Counted from the stretch's first letter, positions 46,921-56,459 are shown. The stretch is DNA of 64,000 nt from Oscillospiraceae bacterium (GCA_017456105.1 JAFTKA010000011.1:1-64000), one strand, 5' to 3'. Translations and numbers: made by a program. Notes: generated from the letters alone by a model not told the origin.

Positions 46921-48156
46921 TCAGCGGTTGTAAACGCCTTCGTTCAGATAAGCAAGCAGCTCTTCCTTGCTCATACCGTCGATGCCCAGGTAAGAAAGGC
47001 TGTACTTACTGTCGAAGAAGCTCTTCTTGTGCATAGCACCGGCCAGGACGATCATGGAGTCAATGATGGGGGTGGGAACATTGTACTGTACGCCCAGGTC
47101 GTGGTAGACCTTGCAGCCGATGGGCACGTCCTCGGTCATGTAACGGTGGTGAATGGTGTTGGGGCCGGTATTGCCTTCGTTGGAGGGCTGGTCCAGGGGG
47201 AACACCACATTGTCGTTGCCGTTCTCGTCCAGACCCATGTACTCCTGGGTCAGCACGCTGCGGCGGGAGAAGAACATCTCGTACTTATACTCGGGGCAGC
47301 CAACGCCGATGGCCTTGGCAAGAGCAATTTCCTCATTGTAGAACTGGTACTGCACCTCGCAGATGGAGGGACACAGACCGTGGGAGTACATGGAGTAGTT
47401 GGTGCGGTCGTGGCCACCGAAGATCACACCCCAGTTTTCCATGGTGGAAACACCCAAAACGGTGGCAGGTACGTGAATGACGGGGTTGACGTTGGCAAAG
47501 TCCACGTCCAGCACGGTATTGGCAATGGCAGCACCGTCGCCCTTGGTTACGGCGTCCATGCAGGGCAGGTAGTTGGCAGATTCAATGAATGCGGGGGTGT
47601 CGGTCATGGGCAGAGCTGCACCACGCAGAGTGATAGCTCTGTACTTGGCACTGACGTGGGGGAACTGGAAATTGCCGATGGTCTCGATCCGGGTGCCGTA
47701 GGGCATGGAGGACCAACCGCCAATAATGACCTTCTTGGTGCAGCCGGCTTCCCGCATCATCTTCCGCAGCAGCAGAGCACCAAAGTTGTCGGCAAATACG
47801 TGGACCACCATACCGTCCTCCAGATGGGGGATCAGCTCCCGGAAGGTGCCTTCGTGGCCCCAGGAACCCATGGCGACGATGATCTGACCTGCACCCTTAA
47901 CGGCAGCGGCCATATCGGTGGTTACCAGGTCGAAAAATGCCCGGCCGGAACGCTCAAAGCAGTACTTGTTACGCTGAATACCGTCGAACAGGATACCGGT
48001 CTTGTCCAGATCCTTCAGGGATTTTGCTGCAAAGGGCATAGCGTCCCAAAGACGTACTTCTGCACCTGCCAGCTTACAGTCAGCAGCACAGGTCTTGCCG
48101 CCTGCACCGCCGCCCAGCACTGCGATGGGCATATTCTTCAAATATTCCATACTCAT
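46921..48156 (-). CDS. NAD(P)-dependent opine/octopine dehydrogenase-like protein
   Basis: The 411-aa protein has an N-terminal Rossmann site (AVLGGGAGGKTCAADCKLAG, residues ~11-30, with the GxGxxG spacing) and a C-terminal helical domain with HVPATVLGVSTMENWG and IHHRYMTEDVPIGC. This is the NAD/NADP octopine-nopaline dehydrogenase layout, in which His/Asp near the junction bind the keto-acid. The start at 48156 has AAGGAGAG upstream. The substrate pair is not predictable; coupling with PrpD suggests degradation of a compound made of an amino acid and a carboxylic acid. Confidence 0.83.
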   Translation of the reverse strand: MSMEYLKNMPIAVLGGGAGGKTCAADCKLAGAEVRLWDAMPFAAKSLKDLDKTGILFDGIQRNKYCFERSGRAFFDLVTTDMAAAVKGAGQIIVAMGSWGHEGTFRELIPHLEDGMVVHVFADNFGALLLRKMMREAGCTKKVIIGGWSSMPYGTRIETIGNFQFPHVSAKYRAITLRGAALPMTDTPAFIESANYLPCMDAVTKGDGAAIANTVLDVDFANVNPVIHVPATVLGVSTMENWGVIFGGHDRTNYSMYSHGLCPSICEVQYQFYNEEIALAKAIGVGCPEYKYEMFFSRRSVLTQEYMGLDENGNDNVVFPLDQPSNEGNTGPNTIHHRYMTEDVPIGCKVYHDLGVQYNVPTPIIDSMIVLAGAMHKKSFFDSKYSLSYLGIDGMSKEELLAYLNEGVYNR

Positions 48157-48207
48157 AAAAAACTCTCCTTTTTTTAGGCCTGATTCGTTCAGGCTATTTA
48201 CAATCGC

Positions 48208-48255
48208 ATTATAATATAGTACAATCATTTTGAAAAACGAATAATTCCGATCGGA
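48208..48255 (-). promoter_or_regulatory. Divergent promoter region with LysR-type palindrome
   Basis: On the minus strand TTTTCA (48236-48231), a 17-bp spacer and TATAAT (48213-48208) serve the dehydrogenase-PrpD unit. TCCGATCGGA (48246-48255), a perfect 10-bp palindrome in an AT-rich context, lies upstream of -35. This position is usual for LysR activator sites. Confidence 0.6.
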
Positions 48256-48284
48256 TATATCAAAATTTTCGATAAGGAGAACCT

Positions 48285-49169
48285 ATGGAAGTAAGGAATT
48301 TGGAGACCTTCATTCGGGTGGCGGAGTTGGGTAGTGTTACCAAGGCCGCCGAGGAAATGGGCTTTGTCCAGTCCACCGTCAGCATGCAGATCCGGCAGAT
48401 GGAGTCAGAACTGGGCTATCCGCTTTTTGACCGGATCGGCAAGCGGGTATCCCTGACTGCTCTGGGCGAGGAATTTTTAGCCAGTGCCTATGAAATGGTC
48501 AATATTATGGACAGGGCGGCTGCCAAGAAGGACAGCAGCGAAATGCGAGGTACATTGCGGATCGGCGTGCTGGAATCGCTGCTTTTTAGTAACCTTTTGG
48601 AGGTGCTGCCTCAATTCAAGGAGAAATTTCCCAAGGTGGATTTGCGGCTGAAAATGGGACAGATGGGAGAGCTGATCCAGCAGCTAAAGCAGAACCAGCT
48701 GGACCTTGTGTATTTGTCCTCAGATTTAAATACGGACCGGGAGCTGACCTGCTGCTGCCGCCGTCAGGAAAAAATCGTATTCATCTGCAGTCCGGAGCAC
48801 CCCTTTGCAGGAAGGAAAAAGATCTCCCGGGAAGAGCTGTTCACGGAGGCCTTTGTGGTAACGGAGCGGACGGGACTTTGCTACGGCAGACTGCGTACCC
48901 TGGCCGCCCAATGCGGAGCGACAGTGTCCGACTCTGTGGAGGTGGACTCTACTGTGGCCATCGTGGAACTGGTCCGTAAGGGTATGGGCGTGGCGTTCCT
49001 GCCGGAGTATTCGGTGGAAAAGCACATAAAAGCCGGTATTCTTTCAAAGATCCCGGCAGATATTCCGGAGCAAACCTATTTTAGTCAGATCCTCTGCCAC
49101 AAAAAACGCTGGCTGTCCCCCTTGATGACCGGCTTTGTGGAAATGGTAAAACAGCATCAAAAAATGTAG
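48285..49169 (+). CDS. LysR-family transcriptional regulator
   Basis: The 294-aa protein has an N-terminal winged helix-turn-helix (LETFIRVAELGSVTKAAEEMGFVQSTVSMQIRQME compressed around SVTKAAEEMGFVQSTVS, residues ~17-33) and a periplasmic-binding-protein-like effector domain (GTLRIGVLESLL, QNQLDLVYLSS, SPEHPFAGRKKI, VDSTVAIVELVRKGMGVAFLPEYSV). It is divergent from the dehydrogenase-PrpD genes and probably controls them in response to their substrate. Confidence 0.92.
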   Translation: MEVRNLETFIRVAELGSVTKAAEEMGFVQSTVSMQIRQMESELGYPLFDRIGKRVSLTALGEEFLASAYEMVNIMDRAAAKKDSSEMRGTLRIGVLESLLFSNLLEVLPQFKEKFPKVDLRLKMGQMGELIQQLKQNQLDLVYLSSDLNTDRELTCCCRRQEKIVFICSPEHPFAGRKKISREELFTEAFVVTERTGLCYGRLRTLAAQCGATVSDSVEVDSTVAIVELVRKGMGVAFLPEYSVEKHIKAGILSKIPADIPEQTYFSQILCHKKRWLSPLMTGFVEMVKQHQKM

Positions 49170-49190
49170 GGGCGATTCATGAATCGCCCG
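49167..49190. repeat. GGGCGATTCATGAATCGCCC palindrome
   Basis: Copy of the family immediately after the lysR stop, TAGGGGCGATTCATGAATCG-CCC. Confidence 0.7.
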
Positions 49191-49199
49191 GATAATATA

Positions 49200-49229
49200 A
49201 GAGCGTGTTGCATTGCAACACGCTCTTTG
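49200..49229. terminator. Terminator between lysR and the SEDS gene
   Basis: GAGCGTGTTGCA/TTGCAACACGCTC (49201-49225) then TTTGTG on the plus strand. It is convergent, so it probably serves both genes. Confidence 0.8.
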
Positions 49230-49231
49230 TG

Positions 49232-50416
49232 TTATAGGGGAGGTCTTATATACCGTTCGTGGCTGGTGGCTTTTGGTCGGGCGTACACGCCGGAGACCAG
49301 TCCCAGCATAGCGTACAGCGACAAAATTGACGAGCCACCGTAGCTGATAAAGGGCAGTGTCAAACCGATAACCGGCATCACGCCGATACACATACCCACG
49401 TTGATCATAACCTGGAAAATAAGGGCCGAGGCAGCACCGAAGCAGATCATTCGCCGCATATAGTCAGAGCTCCGGCAGCCCACATAGATGCACCGGCCGA
49501 TGATCAGTGCCATCAATACCAGTACGAAGATGCAGCCCACATAGCCCAGCTCTTCGCCGATGGCGGAGAAGATATAGTCCGTATGCTGGGCGTTCAGGGC
49601 ACCGTTCTGGGTCCGATGACCCTGGAACAGACCCTGACCGGTCATACCGCCGCCGGTAAGGGAGCGAAGGGAGCGGACGGTGTGATACCGCTCGTCGATG
49701 CCTAAGGGGTCAAGGTTGGGGTTAAACAGGACCTCAAAACGGCCTCTTTGATATTCCGGCAAATAGGGCCAAAGCACAGGGATCATTAGTGCGATAGCAC
49801 CGGCAGCCACCGCAAACCAAAGAATGTTCACGCCGCCGGCCCAGGTCATACCGATGAAGATGAACACGAAGATCAAAGAAACGCCGGCGTCTCCCGACAG
49901 CACCATGTTCAGACCCACGATCAGCACCATATAGGCCACGATCCGGATCACGGACTTGGGGTGGGAAATGCGGTTTTTCTGAGCATTCATCACCGAGGCG
50001 GTAATGAGAATGTAGAAGATCTTGCAAATTTCCGCAGGCTGTACATAAAAGGGCAGGATCGGAAGATCCAGCCAGCTCTTGTTACCGGAGCCGATGTCCG
50101 TACCGAAGGGGATCAGCAATAGCAGGGTAAAACAGCAGATGGCCACAAGGCCTGTCCGGTGTTCGGAAATAAAATCTGCGTCCACAGAGGAGACCAACGC
50201 GTACAAAAACACGCCGCCGGCAGCTGCCAGGATCTGAATGATCACGAACTGAAAAGAGCCGGTATACCGGGTAGCACTGGAAATGATCAGACAGCCGAAG
50301 GCTGTGGTAACGATGCAAAGCAATAAAAGCAGCTTGTCGCCTTTTTTGAAGGCCTCTACCGTCCTGCGGATCAGGGCCAAAACAAAAGCGGCTGCTTTGG
50401 AAGCATATTTCTTCAT
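49232..50416 (-). CDS. SEDS-family peptidoglycan glycosyltransferase (FtsW/RodA/SpoVE)
   Basis: The 394-aa protein has about ten membrane segments and SEDS signature stretches: GSGNKSWLDLP, VQPAEICKIFYI, LSGDAGVSLIF, the long extracellular loop with RGRFEVLFNPNLDPLGIDERYH, then TDYIFSAIGEELGYVG (conserved Asp) and the C-terminal VIGLTLPFISYGGSS. It polymerises lipid II with a class B PBP partner, not present here. Which of RodA, FtsW or SpoVE it is cannot be told; the loop and absence of division genes lean to RodA. The start at 50416 is set by AGGAGG 8 bp upstream. Confidence 0.9.
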   Translation of the reverse strand: MKKYASKAAAFVLALIRRTVEAFKKGDKLLLLLCIVTTAFGCLIISSATRYTGSFQFVIIQILAAAGGVFLYALVSSVDADFISEHRTGLVAICCFTLLLLIPFGTDIGSGNKSWLDLPILPFYVQPAEICKIFYILITASVMNAQKNRISHPKSVIRIVAYMVLIVGLNMVLSGDAGVSLIFVFIFIGMTWAGGVNILWFAVAAGAIALMIPVLWPYLPEYQRGRFEVLFNPNLDPLGIDERYHTVRSLRSLTGGGMTGQGLFQGHRTQNGALNAQHTDYIFSAIGEELGYVGCIFVLVLMALIIGRCIYVGCRSSDYMRRMICFGAASALIFQVMINVGMCIGVMPVIGLTLPFISYGGSSILSLYAMLGLVSGVYARPKATSHERYIRPPL

Positions 50417-50440
50417 GGGTCTCACCTCCTGCGGAAATTT

Positions 50441-50470
50441 ATTGTATCATCTTTTTGGGAAAAAGTAAAG
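50441..50470 (-). promoter_or_regulatory. Promoter of the SEDS gene
   Basis: On the minus strand TTTACT (50470-50465), an 18-bp spacer and TACAAT (50446-50441). The dispersed repeat 50471-50495 abuts the -35. Confidence 0.65.
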
Positions 50471-50495
50471 TAGGGGCGATTCAGGAATCGCCCGA
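50471..50495. repeat. GGGCGATTCAGGAATCGCCC palindrome
   Basis: Family copy directly upstream of the SEDS promoter. Confidence 0.7.
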
Positions 50496-50532
50496 AAAAA
50501 CGGCACTGTGTGTTTCACAGTGCCGTTTTGAA
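50496..50532 (-). terminator. Terminator of the tsaC-coaE-M18 operon
   Basis: AAAACGGCACTGTG/CACAGTGCCGTTTT with a 5-nt loop; the minus strand ends in TTTTTTC. It lies 2 bp after the M18 stop. Confidence 0.9.
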
Positions 50533-50533
50533 A

Positions 50534-51913
50534 TCATGCCAAATAAATCGCCTTGCAGGCCAGCATGGTCATATAGCAGTCCAGCTTGCTGACAAGCTCC
50601 GTGGGAGCGTGCATGGAGATTACAGGTACGCCGGCATCTACCGTAACGATGTTCCGGTTTGCCATATAGGCAGCCACTGTACCGCCGCCGCCCTGATCCA
50701 CCTTGCCCAGGGTTGCGATCTGCCAGCGGACACCGGCATTATCCAGAGTGGTACGGACATGACCCATGGCCTCAGCAGAGGCATCGGAAGCACCGCCCTT
50801 ACCACGGGAGCCGGTGTACTTGCAAATGGCCACGCCGTAGTTGAGCTTGCAGTTGTTCCGCTTGTCGCTGACCTCGGGGAAATTGGGGTCAAAGGCGTTG
50901 GAAACGTCGGCGGACAGGCAGAAGGAATTGGCAAAGCAATGGGAGAGCTTCACGCCCTGGGCGTCGCACAGCATTTCCATAAAGTATTCAAAGGCCTGGC
51001 TCTGCATACCGGAAACGCCCACAGAGCCGATCTCTTCCTTGTCGGCCAGAATGCACACAGCGGTGTGGGTGGGAGTGCCCATTTCAAAGAGGGGCAGCAT
51101 TTCGGCATAGGCACAGACCCGGTCATCATGGCCGTAAGCACCCAGAAGGCTGCGGTCCAGACCCACCTCACGGCACTTGCCGGCAGGTACGATGGTCAGT
51201 TCGGCAGAGAGGAAGTCCTCTTCAATAATGCCGTACTTTTCGTTGAGGAGCTTCATAATGTGCAGCTTTACCAGGTCGCTGCCCTCGCCGTTTAACGGCT
51301 CAGTACCCATAATGATGTTCAGCTGCTCACCCTCAATGACCTTGGCGGCAGTCTTCTGCAGCTGGTCAGCAGACAGGTGAATGAGAAGATCGGAAACGTA
51401 CAAAACAGGATCAGCTTCGTCTTCACCTACGGTAACGGTTACCACCGTGCCGTCCTTGCGGTACACAACACCGTGCAGTGCCAGGGGAATGGTGGCCCAC
51501 TGATACTTCTTGATGCCGCCGTAGTAATGGGTCTTCAGATATGCGATCTCAGAGTCCTCGTACAGAGGATTGGGCTTAATGTCCATACGGGGAGAGTCCA
51601 CGTGAGCGGCACAGATGTTAGCACCCTCAGCAAGGCTCTTTTCGCCGATGACCGCCAGGATAATGCTCTTACCCCGGTTGTTGAAATAGACCTTGTCGCC
51701 GGCCTTGACAGAAAGGCCGGGCTTCATTGCCTTAAAACCGTACTTTTCGGCCTCGTTAACGGCCCAGGCAGTAGCTTCCCGCTCGGTCTTGCAGGCGTCC
51801 ATGAATGCGGCATAGCCCTTGCAGTAAGTTTCCATCTCAACACGCTGCTGGGCGGTGAGGGTAGCATAGCCGTTCTTAGGATCGGCCAGCAGGCTCTTAC
51901 GTAATTCTTCCAT
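50534..51913 (-). CDS. M18-family zinc aminopeptidase
   Basis: The 459-aa protein matches M18 aminopeptidases: AAHVDSPRMDIKP (zinc His), YYGGIKKYQWATIPLALHG, VVYRKDG, LLGAYGHDDRVCAY (bridging Asp), ILADKEEIGSVGVSG (catalytic and zinc Glu), and the last SMHAPTELVSKLDCY (zinc His). M18 enzymes form dodecamers and prefer acidic or hydrophobic N-terminal residues. It is 12 bp after coaE with AAAGGAG. Confidence 0.94.
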   Translation of the reverse strand: MEELRKSLLADPKNGYATLTAQQRVEMETYCKGYAAFMDACKTEREATAWAVNEAEKYGFKAMKPGLSVKAGDKVYFNNRGKSIILAVIGEKSLAEGANICAAHVDSPRMDIKPNPLYEDSEIAYLKTHYYGGIKKYQWATIPLALHGVVYRKDGTVVTVTVGEDEADPVLYVSDLLIHLSADQLQKTAAKVIEGEQLNIIMGTEPLNGEGSDLVKLHIMKLLNEKYGIIEEDFLSAELTIVPAGKCREVGLDRSLLGAYGHDDRVCAYAEMLPLFEMGTPTHTAVCILADKEEIGSVGVSGMQSQAFEYFMEMLCDAQGVKLSHCFANSFCLSADVSNAFDPNFPEVSDKRNNCKLNYGVAICKYTGSRGKGGASDASAEAMGHVRTTLDNAGVRWQIATLGKVDQGGGGTVAAYMANRNIVTVDAGVPVISMHAPTELVSKLDCYMTMLACKAIYLA

Positions 51914-51925
51914 ATATAATCTCCT

Positions 51926-52510
51926 TTAAGCATTTTCTTTTATTATATCCGGGTTACCAAAAAAGACAAGGCATTTCTGAAGGAATTCTTCTTCCGTGCC
52001 GTTGTTTTCCAAATGATGGGTGCAAAGAGAAATAAATTCCTCCTGACTCCGTTGGGCGGAAAGCCGCAATTTCGCATACTCGGCAGAGATATTTTCCCGG
52101 GCCATCAGCCGGGCGATCCGCATTTCCTCCGGAGCGGTAATGGCCACAGTGATGTGGCAGAGTTCAGAAAGCCCGCCCTCGAAAAGGCCAATGGCCTCGA
52201 TGGCAGCAAGCCCATTGCCCGGCAAAAGACGCAGGACCTCTTTTTTGACAGCGGCATGGGTGATGGCGTTTAAGTCCTGCAAAGCTGCCGGATCGGAAAA
52301 CACGATCGCACCCAAGGCCTTCCGGTCAAGACGGTTTTCTGTTACTGTGCCGGGGAAACTCTTTTCGATAGCTTCCAGCAGGGCAATGTCCGTTTCCAAA
52401 AGCCGATGGTAGATGGCATCGCAATCCAAAACCGTGCCGCCTAAAGCGGAAATCGCTTTTAATGCGGTAGATTTACCGCAGCCGCTGCCACCGGTGATGC
52501 CCACGATCAT
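51926..52510 (-). CDS. coaE: Dephospho-CoA kinase
   Basis: The 194-aa P-loop kinase performs the last step of coenzyme A synthesis. P-loop GITGGSGCGKST at the N-terminus, LDCDAIYHRLL, DRKALGAIVFSD and the lid with RIARLMARENISAEYAKLRLSAQ are seen. The start at 52510 follows GAGGTGG and overlaps the upstream stop (ATGA). Operon: tsaC-type gene, coaE, M18 peptidase. Confidence 0.93.
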   Translation of the reverse strand: MIVGITGGSGCGKSTALKAISALGGTVLDCDAIYHRLLETDIALLEAIEKSFPGTVTENRLDRKALGAIVFSDPAALQDLNAITHAAVKKEVLRLLPGNGLAAIEAIGLFEGGLSELCHITVAITAPEEMRIARLMARENISAEYAKLRLSAQRSQEEFISLCTHHLENNGTEEEFLQKCLVFFGNPDIIKENA

Positions 52511-53541
52511 AATTCCACCTCGCTGTCCACCACACGGAAACCGGCAGCTTTTTTCAGCCGGTTCTGCACCGCGTAGGCGATGCCGCCGCCCACCGGGCAA
52601 CGGGCATAGATCTTATTTACCTCCGGGATATCCAGCTCTCGCAAAGCCGCAAACAAACCGGCAGAAAGGGTAGCTGGGTCGGATTCCGAGCCGTAGGACA
52701 GGGGATTGCAGTCGGCGTACAGAGAAAGCTCTTCATCAAAGCACAGCACCCTGTCCTTGGGGGTGATGTGTCTGTGAATGTAGCCTGAGGCCTTCTCCCG
52801 GCTGCCGGCAATAATGATGACCTCTGCCTGGGGGGCGTAGTGCTTGTACTTCATGCCGGGGGCTTTGACCACCGCTTCCGTACCAAGCTGCTGGGTTACG
52901 GCCTTGTCGATCTCCAGATCTTTCAGCACCTCCAAAAGCTGCTCCGGGGTAATGCCGCCGGGCCGCAACAGACGGGGGCGGTCTTCACTTAAGTCCACAA
53001 TGGTGGACTCCAAACCCACTCTGCAAGCTCCGCCGTCCACAATGGCGTCAATTTTGCCGTCGTGGTCGTGTAATACGTGCTGAGCAGTGGTTGTGGAGGG
53101 CTTGCCGGAAATGTTGGCAGAGGGTGCGGCAACAGGAACGCCCGCCAGGGCGATGATTTGCCGGGTGATATCGTGATCCGGACACCGGACAGCCACCGTG
53201 CTTAGACCTGCGGTGGTGCATTTGGGAACAGTATCCCGGGCTTTCAACACCATAGTTAAAGGACCGGGCCAAAAGCGTTCTGCCAAAGCGTAAGCAGCTT
53301 CAGGGATATCATAGCAGAAATCTTCGATTTGCCGGGCTTCTGCCACGTGGAGGATCAGAGGATTATCCTGCGGACGGCCCTTGGCGATAAAGATCTTGGC
53401 AACTGCTTCCGGGTCAAGTCCGTTGGCACCCAGACCGTAAACGGTCTCCGTGGGGATCGCCACCAAACCGCCGGAGGCTATGATTTCCGCTGCGATTTTG
53501 GGAGTGTTCTCTTCAGCGGCAGATAAGTATAGAGTGTTCAT
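52507..53541 (-). CDS. L-threonylcarbamoyladenylate synthase (Sua5 type)
   Basis: The 344-aa protein has an N-terminal YrdC domain (residues ~8-200; LVAIPTETVYGLGANGLDP, FIAKGRPQDNPLILHV, VAAPSANISGKPSTT) and a C-terminal Sua5 domain (KYKHYAPQAEVIII onward), so it is the long Sua5 form. It makes threonylcarbamoyl-AMP for t6A37 tRNA modification with TsaB/TsaD/TsaE. It leads a three-gene operon with coaE. Confidence 0.95.
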   Translation of the reverse strand: MNTLYLSAAEENTPKIAAEIIASGGLVAIPTETVYGLGANGLDPEAVAKIFIAKGRPQDNPLILHVAEARQIEDFCYDIPEAAYALAERFWPGPLTMVLKARDTVPKCTTAGLSTVAVRCPDHDITRQIIALAGVPVAAPSANISGKPSTTTAQHVLHDHDGKIDAIVDGGACRVGLESTIVDLSEDRPRLLRPGGITPEQLLEVLKDLEIDKAVTQQLGTEAVVKAPGMKYKHYAPQAEVIIIAGSREKASGYIHRHITPKDRVLCFDEELSLYADCNPLSYGSESDPATLSAGLFAALRELDIPEVNKIYARCPVGGGIAYAVQNRLKKAAGFRVVDSEVEL

Positions 53542-53602
53542 TCCTGCACCTCCTTCGGGCGGAAATCAATTGAAAATGAGACTATCTTCTCACGACATAA
53601 TC

Positions 53603-53631
53603 ATTATCCCTTTTTCATTGTCAATTGTCAA
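53603..53631 (-). promoter_or_regulatory. Promoter of the tsaC-coaE-M18 operon
   Basis: On the minus strand TTGACA (53631-53626), a 17-bp spacer and GATAAT (53608-53603). A second TTGACA overlaps within the spacer. Confidence 0.65.
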
Positions 53632-53635
53632 TTAT

Positions 53636-53670
53636 AAAAAATCGGAGTAGCTTTTGCTACTCCGATTTTT
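53636..53670. terminator. Bidirectional terminator upstream of the tsaC-type gene
   Basis: AAAAAATCGGAGTAGC-TTTT-GCTACTCCGATTTTT. It sits in the gap between tpiA (same strand, further down) and the Sua5 promoter, ending readthrough from either side. Confidence 0.8.
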
Positions 53671-53750
53671 GCACAGGTGGCAGAGGTCAGTAAAGCCGAC
53701 AATCGTCAAAATGCAAAAATGTGGATTGGTGGCTTTAATGACCCTCTGAA

Positions 53751-54524
53751 TCAGACGGGTTGGTTGGCAGCTTCGATGATCTGCACGAACTTCTCGGGTA
53801 CCAGGGAAGCACCGCCGATCAGACCGCCGTCGATGTCGGGCTGAGCCAGCAGCTCGAAGGCGTTCTTCTCGTTCATAGAACCGCCGTAGAGAATGGAAAT
53901 GGCACGGGCGTTCTTGGAGCTGTAGAGCTTGCGAACTACGGTGCGGATATTCTCACAGACCTCCTGGGCCTGCTCAGGGGTAGCGGTCATACCGGTGCCG
54001 ATGGCCCAGATGGGCTCGTAGGCGATGATGACCTTGCGGATCTTGTCCTCGGGCACGCCGGCCAGACCCAGCTTGATCTGCATGGCGATATGCTCATCGG
54101 TGATGCCGGCCTGACGCTGAGCCAGGGTCTCACCGCAGCACATGATGGGGATCAGGCCTGCTTCCAGAGCAGCCAGAACCTTGGCGTTGACCTGAGCATC
54201 GGTCTCGCCCATCTCCCGACGCTCGGAGTGGCCGATGATTACGTACTTACAGCCGGCGTCCACCAGCATGTCGGTGGCGATTTCACCGGTATATGCACCG
54301 CTCTTGGCGGCATGACAGTTCTCAGCACCGATGCCCACCCGGGTCTCACGCATAGCACGGACAGCTGCGGGGATACACACAGCAGGCACACACAGGGCGA
54401 TGTCGCACCAGCGACCCTTGGGCATAATGGCCTTCAACTGGGTCATAAATTCTTTGGTCTGGGAGGGGGTCTTGTTCATCTTCCAGTTGCCGGCAATCAC
54501 GGTCTTACGATACTTTCTGTTCAT
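53751..54524 (-). CDS. tpiA: Triose-phosphate isomerase
   Basis: The 257-aa TIM-barrel enzyme interconverts dihydroxyacetone phosphate and glyceraldehyde 3-phosphate. Catalytic residues are visible: Lys in AGNWKMNK, His in IGHSERRE, Glu in [12 protein letters not shown], and phosphate loop ILYGGSMNE and GLIGGASL. It follows pgk after 90 bp on the same strand. Confidence 0.97.
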   Translation of the reverse strand: MNRKYRKTVIAGNWKMNKTPSQTKEFMTQLKAIMPKGRWCDIALCVPAVCIPAAVRAMRETRVGIGAENCHAAKSGAYTGEIATDMLVDAGCKYVIIGHSERREMGETDAQVNAKVLAALEAGLIPIMCCGETLAQRQAGITDEHIAMQIKLGLAGVPEDKIRKVIIAYEPIWAIGTGMTATPEQAQEVCENIRTVVRKLYSSKNARAISILYGGSMNEKNAFELLAQPDIDGGLIGGASLVPEKFVQIIEAANQPV

Positions 54525-54578
54525 GGTAATTCTCCTTATATTTGCATCGATCCTTCGATGTTAAGTTCAATGTTGGGC

Positions 54579-54600
54579 GGGGCCGATGGGTATCGGCCCC
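54579..54600 (-). other. GC-rich hairpin between pgk and tpiA
   Basis: GGGGCCGAT/ATCGGCCCC, 9-bp stem with a 4-nt loop and no T tract, so not a terminator. It may protect or process the pgk-tpiA mRNA and set the relative amounts of the two proteins. Confidence 0.55.
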
Positions 54601-54614
54601 GGATTTGTATTAAA

Positions 54615-55814
54615 TTATTTGTCTTCCAGGCAAGCAATACCGGGAAGCTCCAGGCCTTCCAGGAATTCCAGGGAAGCACCGCCGCCGGTGGAAATGTGGG
54701 TGATCTTGGAGGCAAAGCCCAGCTGCTCACAGGCAGCTGCGGAGTCGCCACCGCCAACGATGGTAACGGCATCAGAGTCAGCCAGACCCTGAGCAACCGC
54801 GATGGTACCTCTGTTCAGCACGGGGTTCTCAAATACGCCCATAGGTCCGTTCCAGACCACGGTCTTGGCACTCTTAGCAGCAGCGGCGAATTCGGCCTGA
54901 GCCTTTTCACCGATATCCAGGCCCATCTTGCCCTCGGGGATCCCATCGGAAGCAACGGTCTCCACGGGAATCTCAGCGTCGATGGGGGAGGGGAAGGAAT
55001 CTGCAACCACAGTGTCAACAGGCAGCAAAAGCTTTACGCCCTTAGCTTCAGCCTTTGCCATCATTTCCTTACAGTAGTCGATCTTCTCCAGGTCAACCAG
55101 GGAAGAACCTACGGAGTAGCCCTTGGCTGCCAGGAAGGTAAATGCCATACCGCCGCCGATGATCAGGGTGTCCACCTTTTCCAGCAGGTTATTGATAACG
55201 TTCAGCTTGTCGGAGACCTTGGCACCACCCAGGATCGCCACGAAGGGACGCTCGGGGTTAGCCAGAGCCTTACCCATAATGGAAACTTCCTTCTGTACCA
55301 GATAGCCGGAAACAGCGGGCAGGTAATCAGCTACGCCGGCGGTGGAGGAGTGGGCACGGTGTGCAGTGCCGAAAGCGTCGTTAACGAAGATATCAGCCAA
55401 AGAAGCCAGTGCCTTACTCAGCTCGGGATCGTTCTTGGTCTCGCCCTTAATATAACGGGTGTTCTCCAGCAGCATCACGTCGCCGTTCTTAAGAGCAGCA
55501 GCCTTGGCTACGGAATCCTCACCGGCTACGTCGGAAGCCATAACAACTTCCTTGCCCAAAAGCTCAGACAGGCGATCAGCTACGATCTTCAGGCTCAGCT
55601 CGGGCTTCCACTCGCCCTTGGGCTTGCCCATATGGGAGCAGAGAATCACCTTAGCACCCTTGTTCACCAGATACTCGATGGTGGGCATAGCGGCAACGAT
55701 TCTCTTGTCAGAGGTGATCTTGCCGTCCTTGGTGGGGACATTGAAGTCGCAGCGGCACAGAACTCTCTTGCCGGCTACATCAATATCTTCAATAGACTTC
55801 TTGTTGTAATTCAT
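54615..55814 (-). CDS. pgk: Phosphoglycerate kinase
   Basis: The 399-aa glycolytic kinase has the N-terminal [31 protein letters not shown], then [20 protein letters not shown] and the C-terminal [13 protein letters not shown] with [16 protein letters not shown]. Length is typical. It lies 16 bp after trmL and before tpiA, so the operon supplies lower-glycolysis enzymes. Confidence 0.97.
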   Translation of the reverse strand: MNYNKKSIEDIDVAGKRVLCRCDFNVPTKDGKITSDKRIVAAMPTIEYLVNKGAKVILCSHMGKPKGEWKPELSLKIVADRLSELLGKEVVMASDVAGEDSVAKAAALKNGDVMLLENTRYIKGETKNDPELSKALASLADIFVNDAFGTAHRAHSSTAGVADYLPAVSGYLVQKEVSIMGKALANPERPFVAILGGAKVSDKLNVINNLLEKVDTLIIGGGMAFTFLAAKGYSVGSSLVDLEKIDYCKEMMAKAEAKGVKLLLPVDTVVADSFPSPIDAEIPVETVASDGIPEGKMGLDIGEKAQAEFAAAAKSAKTVVWNGPMGVFENPVLNRGTIAVAQGLADSDAVTIVGGGDSAAACEQLGFASKITHISTGGGASLEFLEGLELPGIACLEDK

Positions 55815-55830
55815 AATACTTCCTCCGTCT

Positions 55831-56316
55831 TTAATTATTCCGCATTTTGCCGAAGTCCTGCAGGCCGGGATAGTTCAGCTGCCGCAGGGCTTCAAAAACC
55901 GTGATGGCCACGGCGTTGCTTAAGTTGAGGCTTCGAGCCTCCTGCCGCATGGGGATTCTCACGCAGCATTCATAATGCTCAGCGAGAAAATCCTCCGGAA
56001 GACCCTTGGTCTCTTTGCCGAAAAGCAGGTAGCACCCGTCTTCAAAAGAGGCTTCCGTGTAGCAGCGGGGTGCTTTTGTGGAAAGACACCACATTTGCTT
56101 TACATCGTTCCTGGCAAAAAAGTCATCAAGGTTTTTATATTCAAAAACCTCAACCATATGCCAGTAGTCAAGACCGGCCCTTTTCACGGCTTTTTCCGAA
56201 ACGTCAAAGCCCAGTGGGTGGACAAGGTGCAATCTTGCACCGGTGGCGGCACAGGTACGAGCAATATTGCCACAATTTTGGGGGATCTCCGGCTCAACCA
56301 GAACAATATTTAACAT
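55831..56316 (-). CDS. trmL: tRNA (cytidine/uridine-2'-O-)-methyltransferase TrmL
   Basis: The 161-aa SPOUT methyltransferase 2'-O-methylates position 34 of leucine tRNAs. Knot motifs: [24 protein letters not shown] at the start ([15 protein letters not shown]), [11 protein letters not shown] and [18 protein letters not shown]. The start at 56316 follows GAGGGGG. First of the trmL-pgk-tpiA unit. Confidence 0.92.
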   Translation of the reverse strand: MLNIVLVEPEIPQNCGNIARTCAATGARLHLVHPLGFDVSEKAVKRAGLDYWHMVEVFEYKNLDDFFARNDVKQMWCLSTKAPRCYTEASFEDGCYLLFGKETKGLPEDFLAEHYECCVRIPMRQEARSLNLSNAVAITVFEALRQLNYPGLQDFGKMRNN

Positions 56317-56345
56317 ATTAATCCCCCTCATATCACATAAACCAT

Positions 56346-56374
56346 ATTATACGGAAAATGCCCTGTAAAATCAA
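56346..56374 (-). promoter_or_regulatory. Promoter of trmL-pgk-tpiA
   Basis: On the minus strand TTGATT (56374-56369), a 17-bp spacer and TATAAT (56351-56346), 30 bp before the trmL start. Confidence 0.78.
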
Positions 56375-56459
56375 TCCAAAAAATGCGAAAACAACAAGTT
56401 TTCATAGTATTCACATAAAAAATTCCAATTATCGATTAAATTTGTGGATTTTGCGTAAG

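Noticed and set aside
53760..55904. 714-codon plus-strand frame opposite tpiA and pgk
   Set aside because: It crosses two well-defined genes and has no recognisable domain; it arises from codon bias in strongly expressed genes.
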